64,000 nt of DNA from an uncultured Paracoccaceae bacterium (lineage in GTDB: Bacteria; Pseudomonadota; Alphaproteobacteria; Rhodobacterales; Rhodobacteraceae), in NCBI GenBank assembly GCA_947492585.1, contig CANLND010000009.1, positions 62,001-126,000 on the forward strand. Direction: 5' to 3'. The notes under the pieces are model-generated. The model saw nothing but the letters and a program-made list of their open reading frames with translations, searched no databases and was not told where the DNA came from. A program made the translations under genes and the position numbers. Shown here piece by piece: positions 9,674 through 19,152 of this stretch (position 1 is its first letter; each line of letters starts with the position of its first letter).

Positions 9674-12600
9674 TTACCGTTCGTCTCTGCGCCGGCGTTG
9701 CTCCTCGCGCCGCTCTTCGCGTGTTTTGCTCCAATTACGCACAGGGGCCGTTTCGCCGGGGGCAAGTGGCTTGGAACCACGAAATATCTCGCGTAGGAAG
9801 CCCGGTGCGAGGCCCGACAGGGGGTTCACCTGTACGCTTGGATCGTCTGCGGTGCCGCGCAGCCGGAAGGTAAAGCCGATCAACCCCTCACCTTTACGGG
9901 TCAGTACGCGGCCAATGGCATTGACCACATAGATGGGTGACAAGACCCCGCGCATATTCAAAACGCTGCTGTTCAGATCGTAAACCCCATCCATTGACAG
10001 GCCAATCGATGGGCCAACAGCGCTGCTTTTGATCAATTTGATATGGGTGGGCGCCAGTTCGAAATCGGCGTCGACTTCGGTGAACAGCAGCCCCTGCCCG
10101 GTCAGCTCGGTGACCAGCCCCACCAGACTGATGCTGTTGATCAAGGCGAGCATGGCCGGGGCATTTTTCACCCGCGTGTTTTTTGCCTTGATTTGTCCGG
10201 AAAACACACCCGCGCGGGCACTGGGCACCAATGTCATATCAAAACTGCCGCCCTGCGCGTTTTTCAACAGACCCGCGGAACGGAACACGCCGCCCGCATC
10301 ATCAGATTGGATCCGCAACGCCGTGCCATTGGCCTGTCCCACCACGACACCGTTTACCGGGGTTTGTCCGTTCAGACGTCCTTGGAATTGCCCGTTTACC
10401 CCGCCTTGCGTCGATATACGCCCACGTGCGCCATGCAGCGCGATGGAATCGGTCACGACAATGCGATCCAGCGCATAGCGGATGGGGCCAACCCCTGACG
10501 CGGCGGTGCTACCGCCGCCGGTTCCACCATCTGCGCTGCCAAACGGAGCGGTGCGCAGGTCCAGAACCCCGCCTGACAGCTCCAGTGAGGGCGGCGCCGT
10601 GCCGCGCCCGGTAAAGGTCACAGCGCTGCGCAGCCAGTTGCCAACGCGCACCGCGCCAAACTGTGCCCGGTCCAACCCTCCGTCACGGCGCAGAGATATA
10701 GTGCCGTTGGCCTGCAAACCGGCCGCGTCCAATTCAATCCGATCCACGCGCGGCGTTGCCCCCAGTGTTGCCGCCACCTGCAACCGCCCGGTTGCGTTTT
10801 CCCCCTTGCGCCAGCCAAGCGCGGGAACCCGCAACCCAACGCCGCGCAGATTGCTTTCAAGGGTCAGCGTGGGGGCGCGCCCCTTGGGAAGATCCAGCAC
10901 ATAATCGCCACGTCCCTGCCCAAACACACTGCGACGCGGCAACCCGATGTTCAGCGCCTGCACCGCATCACTGGACAGGTCGATCTGACCGCTGACCTGA
11001 TGACGACCGGTGGCCTTTGGTCCAAAAGGCAGCCGCCAGCGCGCCGTCGCTGGCACGCCGCTCAAGGTGCCGGCCCCGGCAATTTCTACCTGATCCTGAT
11101 CACCGGTCAGACGCAATTTGGGCGCGCGCAGAACATGGTCCGGCACCAGAGTGTCGCTTTCGATGTTCGTAAGATCAGCGCGGTAGTGATAGCGGATCTG
11201 TTCAAGCGGTACATTTTCCTTCATCGGCAATGACAAGGTGCCATTCAGCGCCGCCTGCCCCGTGGCAAGACTGACGGGCAGGCCAGAATTTTTCATAACC
11301 TCCAAGGGAGGGCGATCCAGCAACGACAGGGCTGCGGTCACCGGCCCAGTGGCCTGAAGGCGGACCACCGCATGACCACCATCGGTGACGGTCATATCTG
11401 GAATGATAAACGACGTGCCAGTCACATCCAGCGCGCCCCCGGTATCTGCCTGCACACGGCCGGCCGATGCAGTGGCCACCAACCGGTTGCCGTAGATCGA
11501 CAACTGGCCCGACGCCTCGTGCAGGACGGGAAGGTTCTTTTGATAACGGACAACCGCGTTCTGATAGCCAAGGTTCAGGGCAATAAACGGTGGCATGCCG
11601 GGACGCCCCCGCATTGAAAACCGCACATCATGGCCATCGGCCTGTTTGATATTGTCGCGCACCCATTCGCGTGGTTTTGGGGGGGCCGCCGCCGGCCACA
11701 GTGCTTTAACTTGCTGGGCTGTGACCTGATCCACTTTTGCATCCAGATTATACCGCCACCCTGCGGCTCCAGCCTGTACATCGCCCCGCAACAGAACATT
11801 GCTGTCTTCTTGTTGGATCAGCGTCTCGCCAATTTTGAGGCGAAAGGGATTCAGCTCCAGTTTGAAATCGCTGCGCACACCAGAAAATGTTTGCGGATGG
11901 TCATACAGGGCCAAAGGGTTGAGCTGAAGATCGGTAAATTGAAGCTGCCCCACTAAAGAGGACAACGTGCCCTGCGCCAACCCCTCCATCTGCGCTTGAC
12001 CGGACATCTGCCCGCTGACCCAGGCGCTGTCGACGGTCACATCATCAAATTGCAGCACCTGCGCCTTGGGGAAATAGGTAAAGTAGCTGCTGGCGCCAGA
12101 AAACGGCACGGGTGTGGTCTGATCGGTGGGCTGCAAGACCCCCTGCCCCAGTTCAAGACTGGCCGAAACCGGTCCCAGATCTCCGGCGCTGTCCAGACTG
12201 CCGCGCAAGGCGCCGGAAATTGGCACGCGCAGCACATCCAGCCAGGCCAGGGCGGGGCTTTGTGTTGCAATATCGCGGGCGGAAATTTCGGTGAACCCGA
12301 TGCCAAAATCCGCTGCTGTATCTCCGATCTGCGAGGTATAGCTGGTCTCAACCAAGCTGGCGCTGTCGCCACCGCCCAACACCGAAAATCCGGCCGACAG
12401 CGCGACATCCTGGTGCTGGCGCTCCAATCGGACATAACCGCCGTCAAAGGTCCAGGCCCGACCACTGCGCAGATCCTCATAGCGCAGCGTCACCCCGTCC
12501 ACATCAAGAGCCGCCAACAGGGTCAGGCCAGGCGCGTTCAGCGCCTGCTCCCAGTCCTCGATCAATTGCGGCAGGCTGCGCGCTTGCCGCAGGGCGTCTG

Positions 12601-13111
12601 CCCCATCCGCAAAGCTCAGCGCGACACCGTCATTGGCGCGGCGCAGGGTGGCCGATAGCCCGTTGAGAGAGACCGATTTTGGCTGTACCTCGCCGCGCAG
12701 CAGTGCCTGCATGGACACCGCCACCTGCGCATCCGCCAGCGCCAGCGCCGGGCTGCCATTGGGGTATCGCAACGTGACATCGCGCAGGCCAACACGCGGA
12801 TGCCACCCCTGATGGACCACCAGCTGAATGGCGCCAAATTCAATCTGCAACCCCCCGAGGCGGGTTTCAATTCTTTGCTCAATCTGCTGACGCAACCAGG
12901 GCGGCAGGTCAAACTGGGTGCCAATGGCATAATACAGCGAAGCCGCTCCGGTCAGGCAGATCAGCGTCAAAGACCACAAAATCCGTCGCCCCCAACTGCG
13001 GCGCCGGGGCGTGGCACCTGTTTTGGGGGACTCCGGCGCATCTGCGTCTGGGCCCTGCACCGGTGTCGCCACGGCGCTCACAGCCGCGTCCGGCACGTCC
13101 GTCGGCGTCAC
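9674..13111 (-). CDS. Large AsmA-like envelope protein (DUF3971 / AsmA-2 type)
   Basis: A protein of 1145 residues with a short Pro/Ala-rich cytoplasmic N terminus, a basic RRRSWGRR stretch, one membrane anchor (about residues 44-64) and a huge beta-rich periplasmic region. The architecture and C-terminal region ([31 protein letters not shown]) match YhdP/AsmA-type proteins, now thought to be bridge-like proteins carrying phospholipid across the envelope. That role is inferred from the family. It ends in a charged, low-complexity tail ([17 protein letters not shown]). The frame opens at a GTG at 13109-13111 with no convincing ribosome site, so the exact start is uncertain. It runs divergently from bcp and may be co-transcribed with queA. 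Confidence 0.85.
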   Translation of the reverse strand: MTPTDVPDAAVSAVATPVQGPDADAPESPKTGATPRRRSWGRRILWSLTLICLTGAASLYYAIGTQFDLPPWLRQQIEQRIETRLGGLQIEFGAIQLVVHQGWHPRVGLRDVTLRYPNGSPALALADAQVAVSMQALLRGEVQPKSVSLNGLSATLRRANDGVALSFADGADALRQARSLPQLIEDWEQALNAPGLTLLAALDVDGVTLRYEDLRSGRAWTFDGGYVRLERQHQDVALSAGFSVLGGGDSASLVETSYTSQIGDTAADFGIGFTEISARDIATQSPALAWLDVLRVPISGALRGSLDSAGDLGPVSASLELGQGVLQPTDQTTPVPFSGASSYFTYFPKAQVLQFDDVTVDSAWVSGQMSGQAQMEGLAQGTLSSLVGQLQFTDLQLNPLALYDHPQTFSGVRSDFKLELNPFRLKIGETLIQQEDSNVLLRGDVQAGAAGWRYNLDAKVDQVTAQQVKALWPAAAPPKPREWVRDNIKQADGHDVRFSMRGRPGMPPFIALNLGYQNAVVRYQKNLPVLHEASGQLSIYGNRLVATASAGRVQADTGGALDVTGTSFIIPDMTVTDGGHAVVRLQATGPVTAALSLLDRPPLEVMKNSGLPVSLATGQAALNGTLSLPMKENVPLEQIRYHYRADLTNIESDTLVPDHVLRAPKLRLTGDQDQVEIAGAGTLSGVPATARWRLPFGPKATGRHQVSGQIDLSSDAVQALNIGLPRRSVFGQGRGDYVLDLPKGRAPTLTLESNLRGVGLRVPALGWRKGENATGRLQVAATLGATPRVDRIELDAAGLQANGTISLRRDGGLDRAQFGAVRVGNWLRSAVTFTGRGTAPPSLELSGGVLDLRTAPFGSADGGTGGGSTAASGVGPIRYALDRIVVTDSIALHGARGRISTQGGVNGQFQGRLNGQTPVNGVVVGQANGTALRIQSDDAGGVFRSAGLLKNAQGGSFDMTLVPSARAGVFSGQIKAKNTRVKNAPAMLALINSISLVGLVTELTGQGLLFTEVDADFELAPTHIKLIKSSAVGPSIGLSMDGVYDLNSSVLNMRGVLSPIYVVNAIGRVLTRKGEGLIGFTFRLRGTADDPSVQVNPLSGLAPGFLREIFRGSKPLAPGETAPVRNWSKTREERREEQRRRRDER

Positions 13112-13247
13112 CGAGCGACCTTGCGAAGAGGCCGGTGCGATATCGCTGTTATTTTTGTCAGAGGGTTGGATCGGTGTTTTTCCTTCGCGCGGGATCGCCT
13201 ATGTATGACACGCAAGTTTTGAAAAACCCTGTGCGGAGATCTGTAAC

Positions 13248-13730
13248 ATGTCTGACCCTTCTGAGCTGGCCGCTGGCGATGCGGCCCCCGCCTTTACCTT
13301 ACCGCGTGACGGTGGTGATCTCGTGTCACTGTCTGATCTTCAGGGTCAAGCGGTTGTTCTGTTTTTCTATCCTCGTGATGATACGCCGGGCTGCACCAAG
13401 GAATCCATCGGATTTTCTGAGAAACTACAGGACTTTGCCGATGCGGGGGCTGTAGTGCTTGGCCTGTCACGCGACACTGTCGCAAAACACGAAAAATTTG
13501 TCGCCAAACATGGGCTGACCACGCCACTGTTGTCGGCAGCGGACACACAAACCTGCGAGGACTACGGGGTTTGGGTTGAAAAGAACATGTATGGCCGCAA
13601 AAGCATGGGCATTGAACGCAGCACGTTCCTCATCGATTCCAACGGGAAAATCGCGCGCATCTGGCGCAAGGTCAAAGTCCCCGGTCACGTGGATGAGGTG
13701 TTTGAGGCGGTTCAAGCGCTCACCGTGTAA
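13248..13730 (+). CDS. bcp: Thioredoxin-dependent thiol peroxidase (BCP/PrxQ)
   Basis: A 160-residue cytoplasmic peroxiredoxin that reduces H2O2 and organic peroxides. The peroxidatic Cys49 is in the motif DTPGCTKE. The second Cys that most PrxQ proteins have five residues later (CTxxxC) is absent (CTKESIG). The only other Cys is Cys103 in TCEDYGVW, matching the third, non-essential Cys of E. coli BCP. The enzyme may therefore work as a 1-Cys type or use Cys103. The ATG at 13248 has GGAG upstream. It is monocistronic and divergent from the AsmA-like gene. Confidence 0.95.
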   Translation: MSDPSELAAGDAAPAFTLPRDGGDLVSLSDLQGQAVVLFFYPRDDTPGCTKESIGFSEKLQDFADAGAVVLGLSRDTVAKHEKFVAKHGLTTPLLSAADTQTCEDYGVWVEKNMYGRKSMGIERSTFLIDSNGKIARIWRKVKVPGHVDEVFEAVQALTV

Positions 13731-14076
13731 AAGGAAATAAACCAAGCACTCCCGCGCCTGCGCCTGCCCGAAACGGGCGGGCTGGCAGCCTTGGGCCTGG
13801 CGCCGCGCAGTTGCGCGGCGCGGGCGCGCCCGCCTGACAGGTTTCGCTGTGGCGCCAGCTGTCACCGGCCTCTGATCCCACGTTGTGTCTGGCGCGATGT
13901 CCGGTGAAATCACTGCGGCGCTGGCGGGGATGCGGCGCTGGCGGGGATGCGGCAATTTTGCTTGCAGCGCGACGACAGCAATGGCAGGGGACTGATCAGC
14001 GGATGGGCGATCGAAAGAATTTCCTTGGGTGCGCCCAGATCCCGCCCCCATTTGATGAGTGACGCCGGAGCAGATG
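13731..14076. other. GC-rich intergenic region with hairpin and tandem repeat
   Basis: No gene is supported here. At 13800-13821 is a perfect 10 bp stem (GCGCCGCGCA with its complement) without a T-tract, likely a transcript-end structure for bcp. At 13914-13953 a 17 bp unit is repeated 2.4 times. The region shows very high GC and simple-sequence character. Confidence 0.6.
13914..13953 (+). repeat. 17 bp tandem repeat, 2.4 copies
   Basis: The unit TGCGGCGCTGGCGGGGA occurs at 13914-13930 and 13931-13947, followed by a six-base partial copy. It is non-coding and could vary in copy number between strains. Confidence 0.8.
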
Positions 14077-14928
14077 ATGACCCAGACAGACGCCCCCCAA
14101 ACCCTTGCTGCTATGGCCAACGAGGTTCTGACCACCGCAGACGGGCGCGCAAAGACCGCGCTGTCTCGACGTCACGCGGCCAGCTGGCGCGCGGCGCGCT
14201 GCGGGGACGCGGCCCCCATTGACGTGGGCACCGCCACCCCGCCCGATCACCCCAGCCGCCCCGATCAACCCGAACTGCTGAACCCCCGCGATGTGCCCAA
14301 ACGCAAGCCCGGCTCTGAGGCCGGGCGAATTGCCTTGCTGCATGCGGTCGCGCATATCGAATTAAATGCGGTGGACCTGCACTGGGACATCATCGCACGG
14401 TTTTCCCATGTGCCTCTGCCATTAGGGTTCTTTGATGACTGGGTGCAGGCCGCTGACGAAGAAAGCAAACATTTCAACCTGATGTGCGACTGTCTGGAAG
14501 CTCTGGGCAGCCATTATGGTGCCCTGCCCGCCCATGCGGGCATGTGGCGCGCCGCCGAAGACACTGCGGGTGATCTCATGGGGCGGCTTGCGGTGGTGCC
14601 GATGGTTCTGGAAGCCCGCGGGTTGGATGTTACCCCCGGTATGATCAAGATCTTTCGGAACGCAAAACTGGATCAGGCCGTCAAAGCGCTTGAACTGATC
14701 TACGCCGAAGAGGTCAGCCACGTCGCCTATGGATCAAAGTGGTTCAATTTCTTGTGCGGGCGCAACAATCAGGACCCAAAAGAGGTGTTTCACGACTTGG
14801 TGCGGACCTATTTTAAGGGTGCGCTAAAGCCGCCGTTTAATGAAGAAAAGCGCGCAGATGCGGGGCTGCCACCCGATTTCTATTGGCCGCTGTCAGATCA
14901 GGAACGCAGCCTGCCAACGCTGGAGTGA
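14077..14928 (+). CDS. DUF455 family ferritin-like protein
   Basis: A 283-residue soluble protein of the DUF455 family, which has a ferritin-like four-helix fold. Candidate di-metal ligands can be seen in HAVAHIEL, AADEESKHF, and the paired EEVSHVAYG motif. Substrate and reaction are unknown; the fold suggests a di-iron oxidoreductase or metal-binding protein. There is no signal peptide. The start at 14077 (second of two adjacent ATGs) lies six bases after GGAG; the first ATG at 14074 is also possible. It stands alone upstream of the M23 peptidase gene. Confidence 0.88.
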   Translation: MTQTDAPQTLAAMANEVLTTADGRAKTALSRRHAASWRAARCGDAAPIDVGTATPPDHPSRPDQPELLNPRDVPKRKPGSEAGRIALLHAVAHIELNAVDLHWDIIARFSHVPLPLGFFDDWVQAADEESKHFNLMCDCLEALGSHYGALPAHAGMWRAAEDTAGDLMGRLAVVPMVLEARGLDVTPGMIKIFRNAKLDQAVKALELIYAEEVSHVAYGSKWFNFLCGRNNQDPKEVFHDLVRTYFKGALKPPFNEEKRADAGLPPDFYWPLSDQERSLPTLE

Positions 14929-15145
14929 TCCCCCTCCCGACGTGTAAATCCAGACCAACGCCGCTGCAGTCAATCGGCGGGTTCTCGCCCAAAGCCCCGT
15001 GTAACAACGCCAATTTCGCGTCATATTCGCAACAGGCTTGCCCCGGCGTTAACGGCTGGTTATTCCCTTGCGTCAGGACTGTTGACCAGCGCCACCGTTG
15101 TGGCAGGGTGCAGTCCTTTAATTGGGACGGTACAAGGAGCAGACG

Positions 15146-16477
15146 ATGCGCACACGTCTGGGGATCAGAATGCACGGGTTTCTGGAACGTCGGTTTCCAG
15201 AACGACGGGTATTCCTGAAGTCCGACAGTGATACGCGTTTTGTGCGACTGAGCTCTGAGATCCAGCTCTGCGTGGCAGCGGGTGTAACGCTTTTTGTAGG
15301 TTGGTCTTTTGTTGCAACCTCAGTGGTGCTGATCGACAGCATTGGCGCAGGCAACTACCGTGAGCAGGCCAAGCGCGATCAAACCACCTACCGCGCCCGT
15401 CTCAACGCGATTTCCGATGAACGCGATGCGCGCGCCAGCGAATCCCTCGCCGCCCAAGGCCGGTTCACGGCTGCGTTGAAACAGATCTCGGCAATGCAGT
15501 CTGAGCTTTTGGCGTCCGAAACCCGTCGCCGTGAACTTGAAACCGGCATCGAGGTTATTCAGACAACCCTGCGCAAAACCATGAGCGAGCGCGAAACCGC
15601 GCGCCGTACGCTGGAGCAGCTGAAAGAAAGCACCCAAGCCGACAGCGCAGCCCAGCTGGCGGCAGCCACCGCGCCGCAACAAATGGATTTTGTCGCGATG
15701 GCTTTGGCTGACACCGCCCGCGAGCGCGACCAGATCCGCGCGGATGCCCAGCACGCGCTGGATGATATGGACGCGCTGAAGGACGAAATTGACCAGATCG
15801 AGACCCGCAACGATCAGATCTTCCGCCAACTGGAAGAAGCGATGCAGATTTCGGTCGAGCCTTTGGACAAAATGTTCCGCAAGGCTGGCATGCCCACCGA
15901 CAGTATTCTAGAGCAGGTGCGCCGCGGCTACACCGGTCAGGGTGGCCCGCTGGAACCCCTGGCGATGTCAACGCGCGGTGAAGAAATCAGCCCCGAGATG
16001 CAGCGCGCCAATGATCTTTTGGCGCAGATGAGCCAGCTGAACCTCTATCGGCTCGCCGCCCAAAAGGCGCCCTTTGCGGTGCCGGTTAATTTAAATCACG
16101 TGCGTCAAAGCTCAGGCTTTGGCTACCGACGTGACCCCAAAACCGGGGGGCGTCGCCTGCACAAAGGATCGGATTTTGCTGGATCTCCCGGCACCGACAT
16201 CTTCGCCACTGCCGATGGCGTTGTGAAAACGGCCGGATGGCAATCCGGCTATGGGCGTGTGGTTGTGATCCAACACGCCTTTGGCATTGAAACTCGTTAC
16301 GCCCATAATTCAAAACTCCGCGTCAAGGCTGGTCAAAGGGTCTCGCGCGGGGATCATATTGCTGATATGGGTAATACCGGACGGTCCACCGGGACCCACC
16401 TCCATTATGAGGTTCGGGTCAATGGCAATCCCGTAAACCCGATGATCTATATCAAGGCTGCAAGAAATGTTTTCTAA
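15146..16477 (+). CDS. M23 family metallopeptidase with coiled coil (cell-wall endopeptidase)
   Basis: A 443-residue protein with an N-terminal membrane anchor (about 40-63), a long periplasmic coiled coil (about 75-240) and a LytM/M23 domain (about 315-435). Zinc-site motifs are present: HKGSDFAG for the first His and Asp, and HLHYEV for the HxH. This is predicted to cut peptidoglycan cross-links. It overlaps the bactofilin gene by 11 bp. Such pairs occur widely and usually mean that the bactofilin scaffold places the hydrolase during shape determination. The ATG at 15146 follows AAGGAG; upstream in-frame starts lack such a site. Confidence 0.95.
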   Translation: MRTRLGIRMHGFLERRFPERRVFLKSDSDTRFVRLSSEIQLCVAAGVTLFVGWSFVATSVVLIDSIGAGNYREQAKRDQTTYRARLNAISDERDARASESLAAQGRFTAALKQISAMQSELLASETRRRELETGIEVIQTTLRKTMSERETARRTLEQLKESTQADSAAQLAAATAPQQMDFVAMALADTARERDQIRADAQHALDDMDALKDEIDQIETRNDQIFRQLEEAMQISVEPLDKMFRKAGMPTDSILEQVRRGYTGQGGPLEPLAMSTRGEEISPEMQRANDLLAQMSQLNLYRLAAQKAPFAVPVNLNHVRQSSGFGYRRDPKTGGRRLHKGSDFAGSPGTDIFATADGVVKTAGWQSGYGRVVVIQHAFGIETRYAHNSKLRVKAGQRVSRGDHIADMGNTGRSTGTHLHYEVRVNGNPVNPMIYIKAARNVF

Positions 16478-16976
16478 GAGCAAAATCAACGAGCCCGGCA
16501 CCAAGCCAGAATCCACCTCGCCTGCGATGCCGTCATCGTCTGCGCCATCTTCGGCCCCTGCGGCCCCCGCGGCCAGCGATTTCAAATCTGGCAGTGCGCC
16601 AAAGGCCAAGCCGCCCGCGTCAATCCTGTCGTCGGATCTGCACATCACTGGTAATCTGAAAACCAGCGGTGACATTCAGGTTGAAGGCACCGTCGAAGGC
16701 GACATCCGCGCCCACCTGCTGACCATCGGCGAAAGCGCCACCATCAAAGGTGAAGTGACCGCAGATGACGTGGTGATCAACGGCCGCATTATTGGCCGTG
16801 TGCGGGGTCTCAAGGTCCGCCTGACCGCCACTGCACGTGTTGAGGGTGACATCATCCACAAGACAATCGCCATAGAGAGCGGTGCGCATTTCGAAGGCTC
16901 CGTTCAGCGTCAGGACGATCCCCTGAACCCCGGCAAAGCCGCAGCCAAGCCTGTTGCAATGGCGGGCGACGTCTAA
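16467..16976 (+). CDS. Bactofilin (polymer-forming cytoskeletal protein)
   Basis: A 169-residue protein with a disordered Ser/Ala/Pro-rich N terminus (about 1-52), then a right-handed beta-helix of hydrophobic six-residue turns (about 53-150), e.g. LTIGESATIKGEV and VVINGRIIGRV. Bactofilins polymerise without nucleotide and recruit wall enzymes. It starts inside the end of the M23 gene, which indicates translational coupling and a shared function. A good intrinsic terminator follows. Confidence 0.96.
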   Translation: MFSKSKINEPGTKPESTSPAMPSSSAPSSAPAAPAASDFKSGSAPKAKPPASILSSDLHITGNLKTSGDIQVEGTVEGDIRAHLLTIGESATIKGEVTADDVVINGRIIGRVRGLKVRLTATARVEGDIIHKTIAIESGAHFEGSVQRQDDPLNPGKAAAKPVAMAGDV

Positions 16977-17424
16977 AAACTTTTTGGGCACAACGGGCTT
17001 GGCCCCTGCCCTCTCAGTAAACAGAAACGCTACAGCTCGCCTGTGGCGTTTTTTGCTTTGTGTCCGTTGTTTATTTGCGCGATCGATGATCTGCGTTTTC
17101 TGATGCCCAATCTGTTGGCGAATTTCAAAGATCGGACGCCGCACAATGTAATGGTGTGGCACTGAATTTACATTCGAATTTAGTGTGCATTTCCAATTCG
17201 ATCATTGGTGGCTTCCCATTCCGGCTGGCGCAGCGACATATACTTACTGTGTTCAGGTGCGCTTGTTCGCCAAATGCACACAATGATGATTATGCGCACT
17301 TATTTGCGATCTGTTAGCACCTGTAAGGATATATTAACTTTTCTGGGTATCGAAAAACTTGCATTGGTAGGAATTTTCTGGAAAAAACCCGCTGAATTTA
17401 ACTGTAGCAAAGAAGATTTGGATT
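16977..17424. other. AT-rich intergenic region upstream of the RTX genes
   Basis: After the bactofilin terminator the base composition shifts to clearly more AT than nearby DNA until the first RTX gene. The region probably carries its promoter. A frame at 17205-17447 was considered and not called. Confidence 0.5.
17026..17055 (+). terminator. Intrinsic terminator of the M23-bactofilin operon
   Basis: AACGCTACAG (17026-17035) pairs with CTGTGGCGTT (17041-17050), with one G-T pair and a five-base loop. Six T follow. Confidence 0.88.
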
Positions 17425-18861
17425 ATGACCAATATTGTTCTCACTGACGCCCTGGACAATCAAAGCATTTACGACCTTTACCACAATGACAACCTGCTAG
17501 TCGTTGAACTGCTTTCGAGAAACAACGGTACGCTCGTGTTTGGCGGATCTGATGGATACACCTATAGCCTGACAGGTAACTTCTCTAATTTGAACCCCAC
17601 TCTTTGGACCATCGAAGGGATGCGTTTGGCTCAAAATGGCACAACTTTGATCACCCTATCGGATGCAAGTTTCAACTTCTCTGAACTTGGTGACGACCTT
17701 ACCTATCGGGAATTCCAGGAGCTGCTTCATGCTGGGGATGATGTGATCACCAGTCGCTCTCCATCGACGTTTACCCAATCTTGGTATGGCGGAGCGGGTG
17801 ATGACACTTTTGACCTGACGCTCGGGAGCAATCGTGTTGATGGCGGCAACGGCATTGACCGCCTGATCTTGCAGGCAGATTACGCAGACGCCCAATTCCT
17901 ACCACATCCATATCTTCCAAGAGTATCCATTTCATCTGAACCCTCTGGGCCTTACTCTTCCTATACTATGTGGATTGGCTCTGGAAATTACAATATCCTC
18001 GATGTGGAAATTTTGGAATTTAACGACCTGACCATGTCCGTGCAGCAAGCTGGACACGAGGCTGCTGTTCTGGTCGGAAACAACATTTCAGGCATTGAAG
18101 CGGATGTGCTCTTTGGTAGTGACAGCCACGATAACATTGACGGGCGCAGTGGCAACGACTTGCTGATGGGCGAGTGGGGCGACGACACGTTGGCCGGTGG
18201 CAGCGGCGATGATGATGTGTTTGGCGGTTCGGGCGATGATCTGGTGCTGGCTGGAACCGGGTCGGACACAGCGTTTGGCGACGACGGCCGTGACGTGCTC
18301 CGCGGAGCTGGCGGCAACGACTCTTTGCATGGCGGTGAGGATGATGACGTCCTGTATGGCAGCCGTGGCCACGACCAATTGTATGGCGACAGTGGTGATG
18401 ACGCCCTAAGAGGCGGCAATAACCGGGATCGCTTGTTTGGGGGCACCGGTGAAGACACCTTGTACGGTGGCAATCAAAACGACGTTCTGCGTGGTAATGG
18501 TAACAATGACACGCTACACGGCGGCAATGGCCGCGACCGTTTGTTTGGTGGAAATGGCCGGGACGAGCTGCTGGGCGGCAACCACAACGATCGCCTGTAC
18601 GGCGGGAAAGGTCGCGACACGCTGACAGGTGGAGCTGGTGAAGACAGCTTTGTTTTCAATAACGACAGCGGGTTTGATGTAATCACCGACTTTGAAGTCG
18701 GCAGCGATCTGCTTGTCTTTGGTGCCGGCATTTCCTCAGTTGATGACCTCAGCATCAGCGAAGCTGGCGGCGATATTGAAATCAACTACAATTCCAACAC
18801 AGTGGTTTTGGTGGACGTTGACCTGACCGAGCTGCTGGCGAGCGATAGCTTCTTGTTCTAA
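17425..18861 (+). CDS. RTX calcium-binding repeat protein (shorter of two paralogues)
   Basis: A 478-residue acidic protein with no Sec signal. Residues about 1-225 are a non-repeat region, with an early nonapeptide at 125-145 (GGAGDDTFDL). Residues about 226-410 are glycine/aspartate nonapeptides of the GGxGxDxLx type, which bind calcium. The C terminus (DSFVFNNDSGFDVITDFEVGSD, then a hydrophobic end LLASDSFLF) resembles RTX type I secretion signals. Export by a type I system is inferred; no transporter genes are nearby. The N-terminal region matches that of the next gene, so the two are paralogues. AAGAAGA precedes the ATG. Function unknown. Confidence 0.85.
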   Translation: MTNIVLTDALDNQSIYDLYHNDNLLVVELLSRNNGTLVFGGSDGYTYSLTGNFSNLNPTLWTIEGMRLAQNGTTLITLSDASFNFSELGDDLTYREFQELLHAGDDVITSRSPSTFTQSWYGGAGDDTFDLTLGSNRVDGGNGIDRLILQADYADAQFLPHPYLPRVSISSEPSGPYSSYTMWIGSGNYNILDVEILEFNDLTMSVQQAGHEAAVLVGNNISGIEADVLFGSDSHDNIDGRSGNDLLMGEWGDDTLAGGSGDDDVFGGSGDDLVLAGTGSDTAFGDDGRDVLRGAGGNDSLHGGEDDDVLYGSRGHDQLYGDSGDDALRGGNNRDRLFGGTGEDTLYGGNQNDVLRGNGNNDTLHGGNGRDRLFGGNGRDELLGGNHNDRLYGGKGRDTLTGGAGEDSFVFNNDSGFDVITDFEVGSDLLVFGAGISSVDDLSISEAGGDIEINYNSNTVVLVDVDLTELLASDSFLF

Positions 18862-18900
18862 ACAAAAGGCTCATCATTGGGCCTGACTAACAATGTGTTT

Positions 18901-18930
18901 GCCCCGGTGATCCTGCCTGATCATCGGGGC
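18901..18930 (+). terminator. Hairpin after the first RTX gene
   Basis: GCCCCGGTGATC pairs with GATCATCGGGGC around a short loop. The tail (TTCGCG) is not T-rich, so this may be a weak terminator. Confidence 0.5.
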
Positions 18931-19152
18931 TTCGCGTCTGTGGTTCAGGTGGTTCATTCCGGACCCTGCCAGACCGACCACCATAGGCGAACGCAATTTT
19001 GCGCGGATCCAATGCCTGCCGGTCCCTGCCCGCCCTCTCCTGTTGCGCTACCATAGGAATATTTTTGCCCGCCCCAGTACCGGGGGACTTGTGGAAAATG
19101 CGGACTTTGGTAATAAAAGATTAATTTATATTAATATGAAGAAGTTGGATTT

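Noticed and set aside
17205-17447. 80-codon plus-strand frame before the first RTX gene
   Set aside because: It has no ribosome site, no family resemblance and overlaps the RTX start; Cys/Met content looks non-coding.
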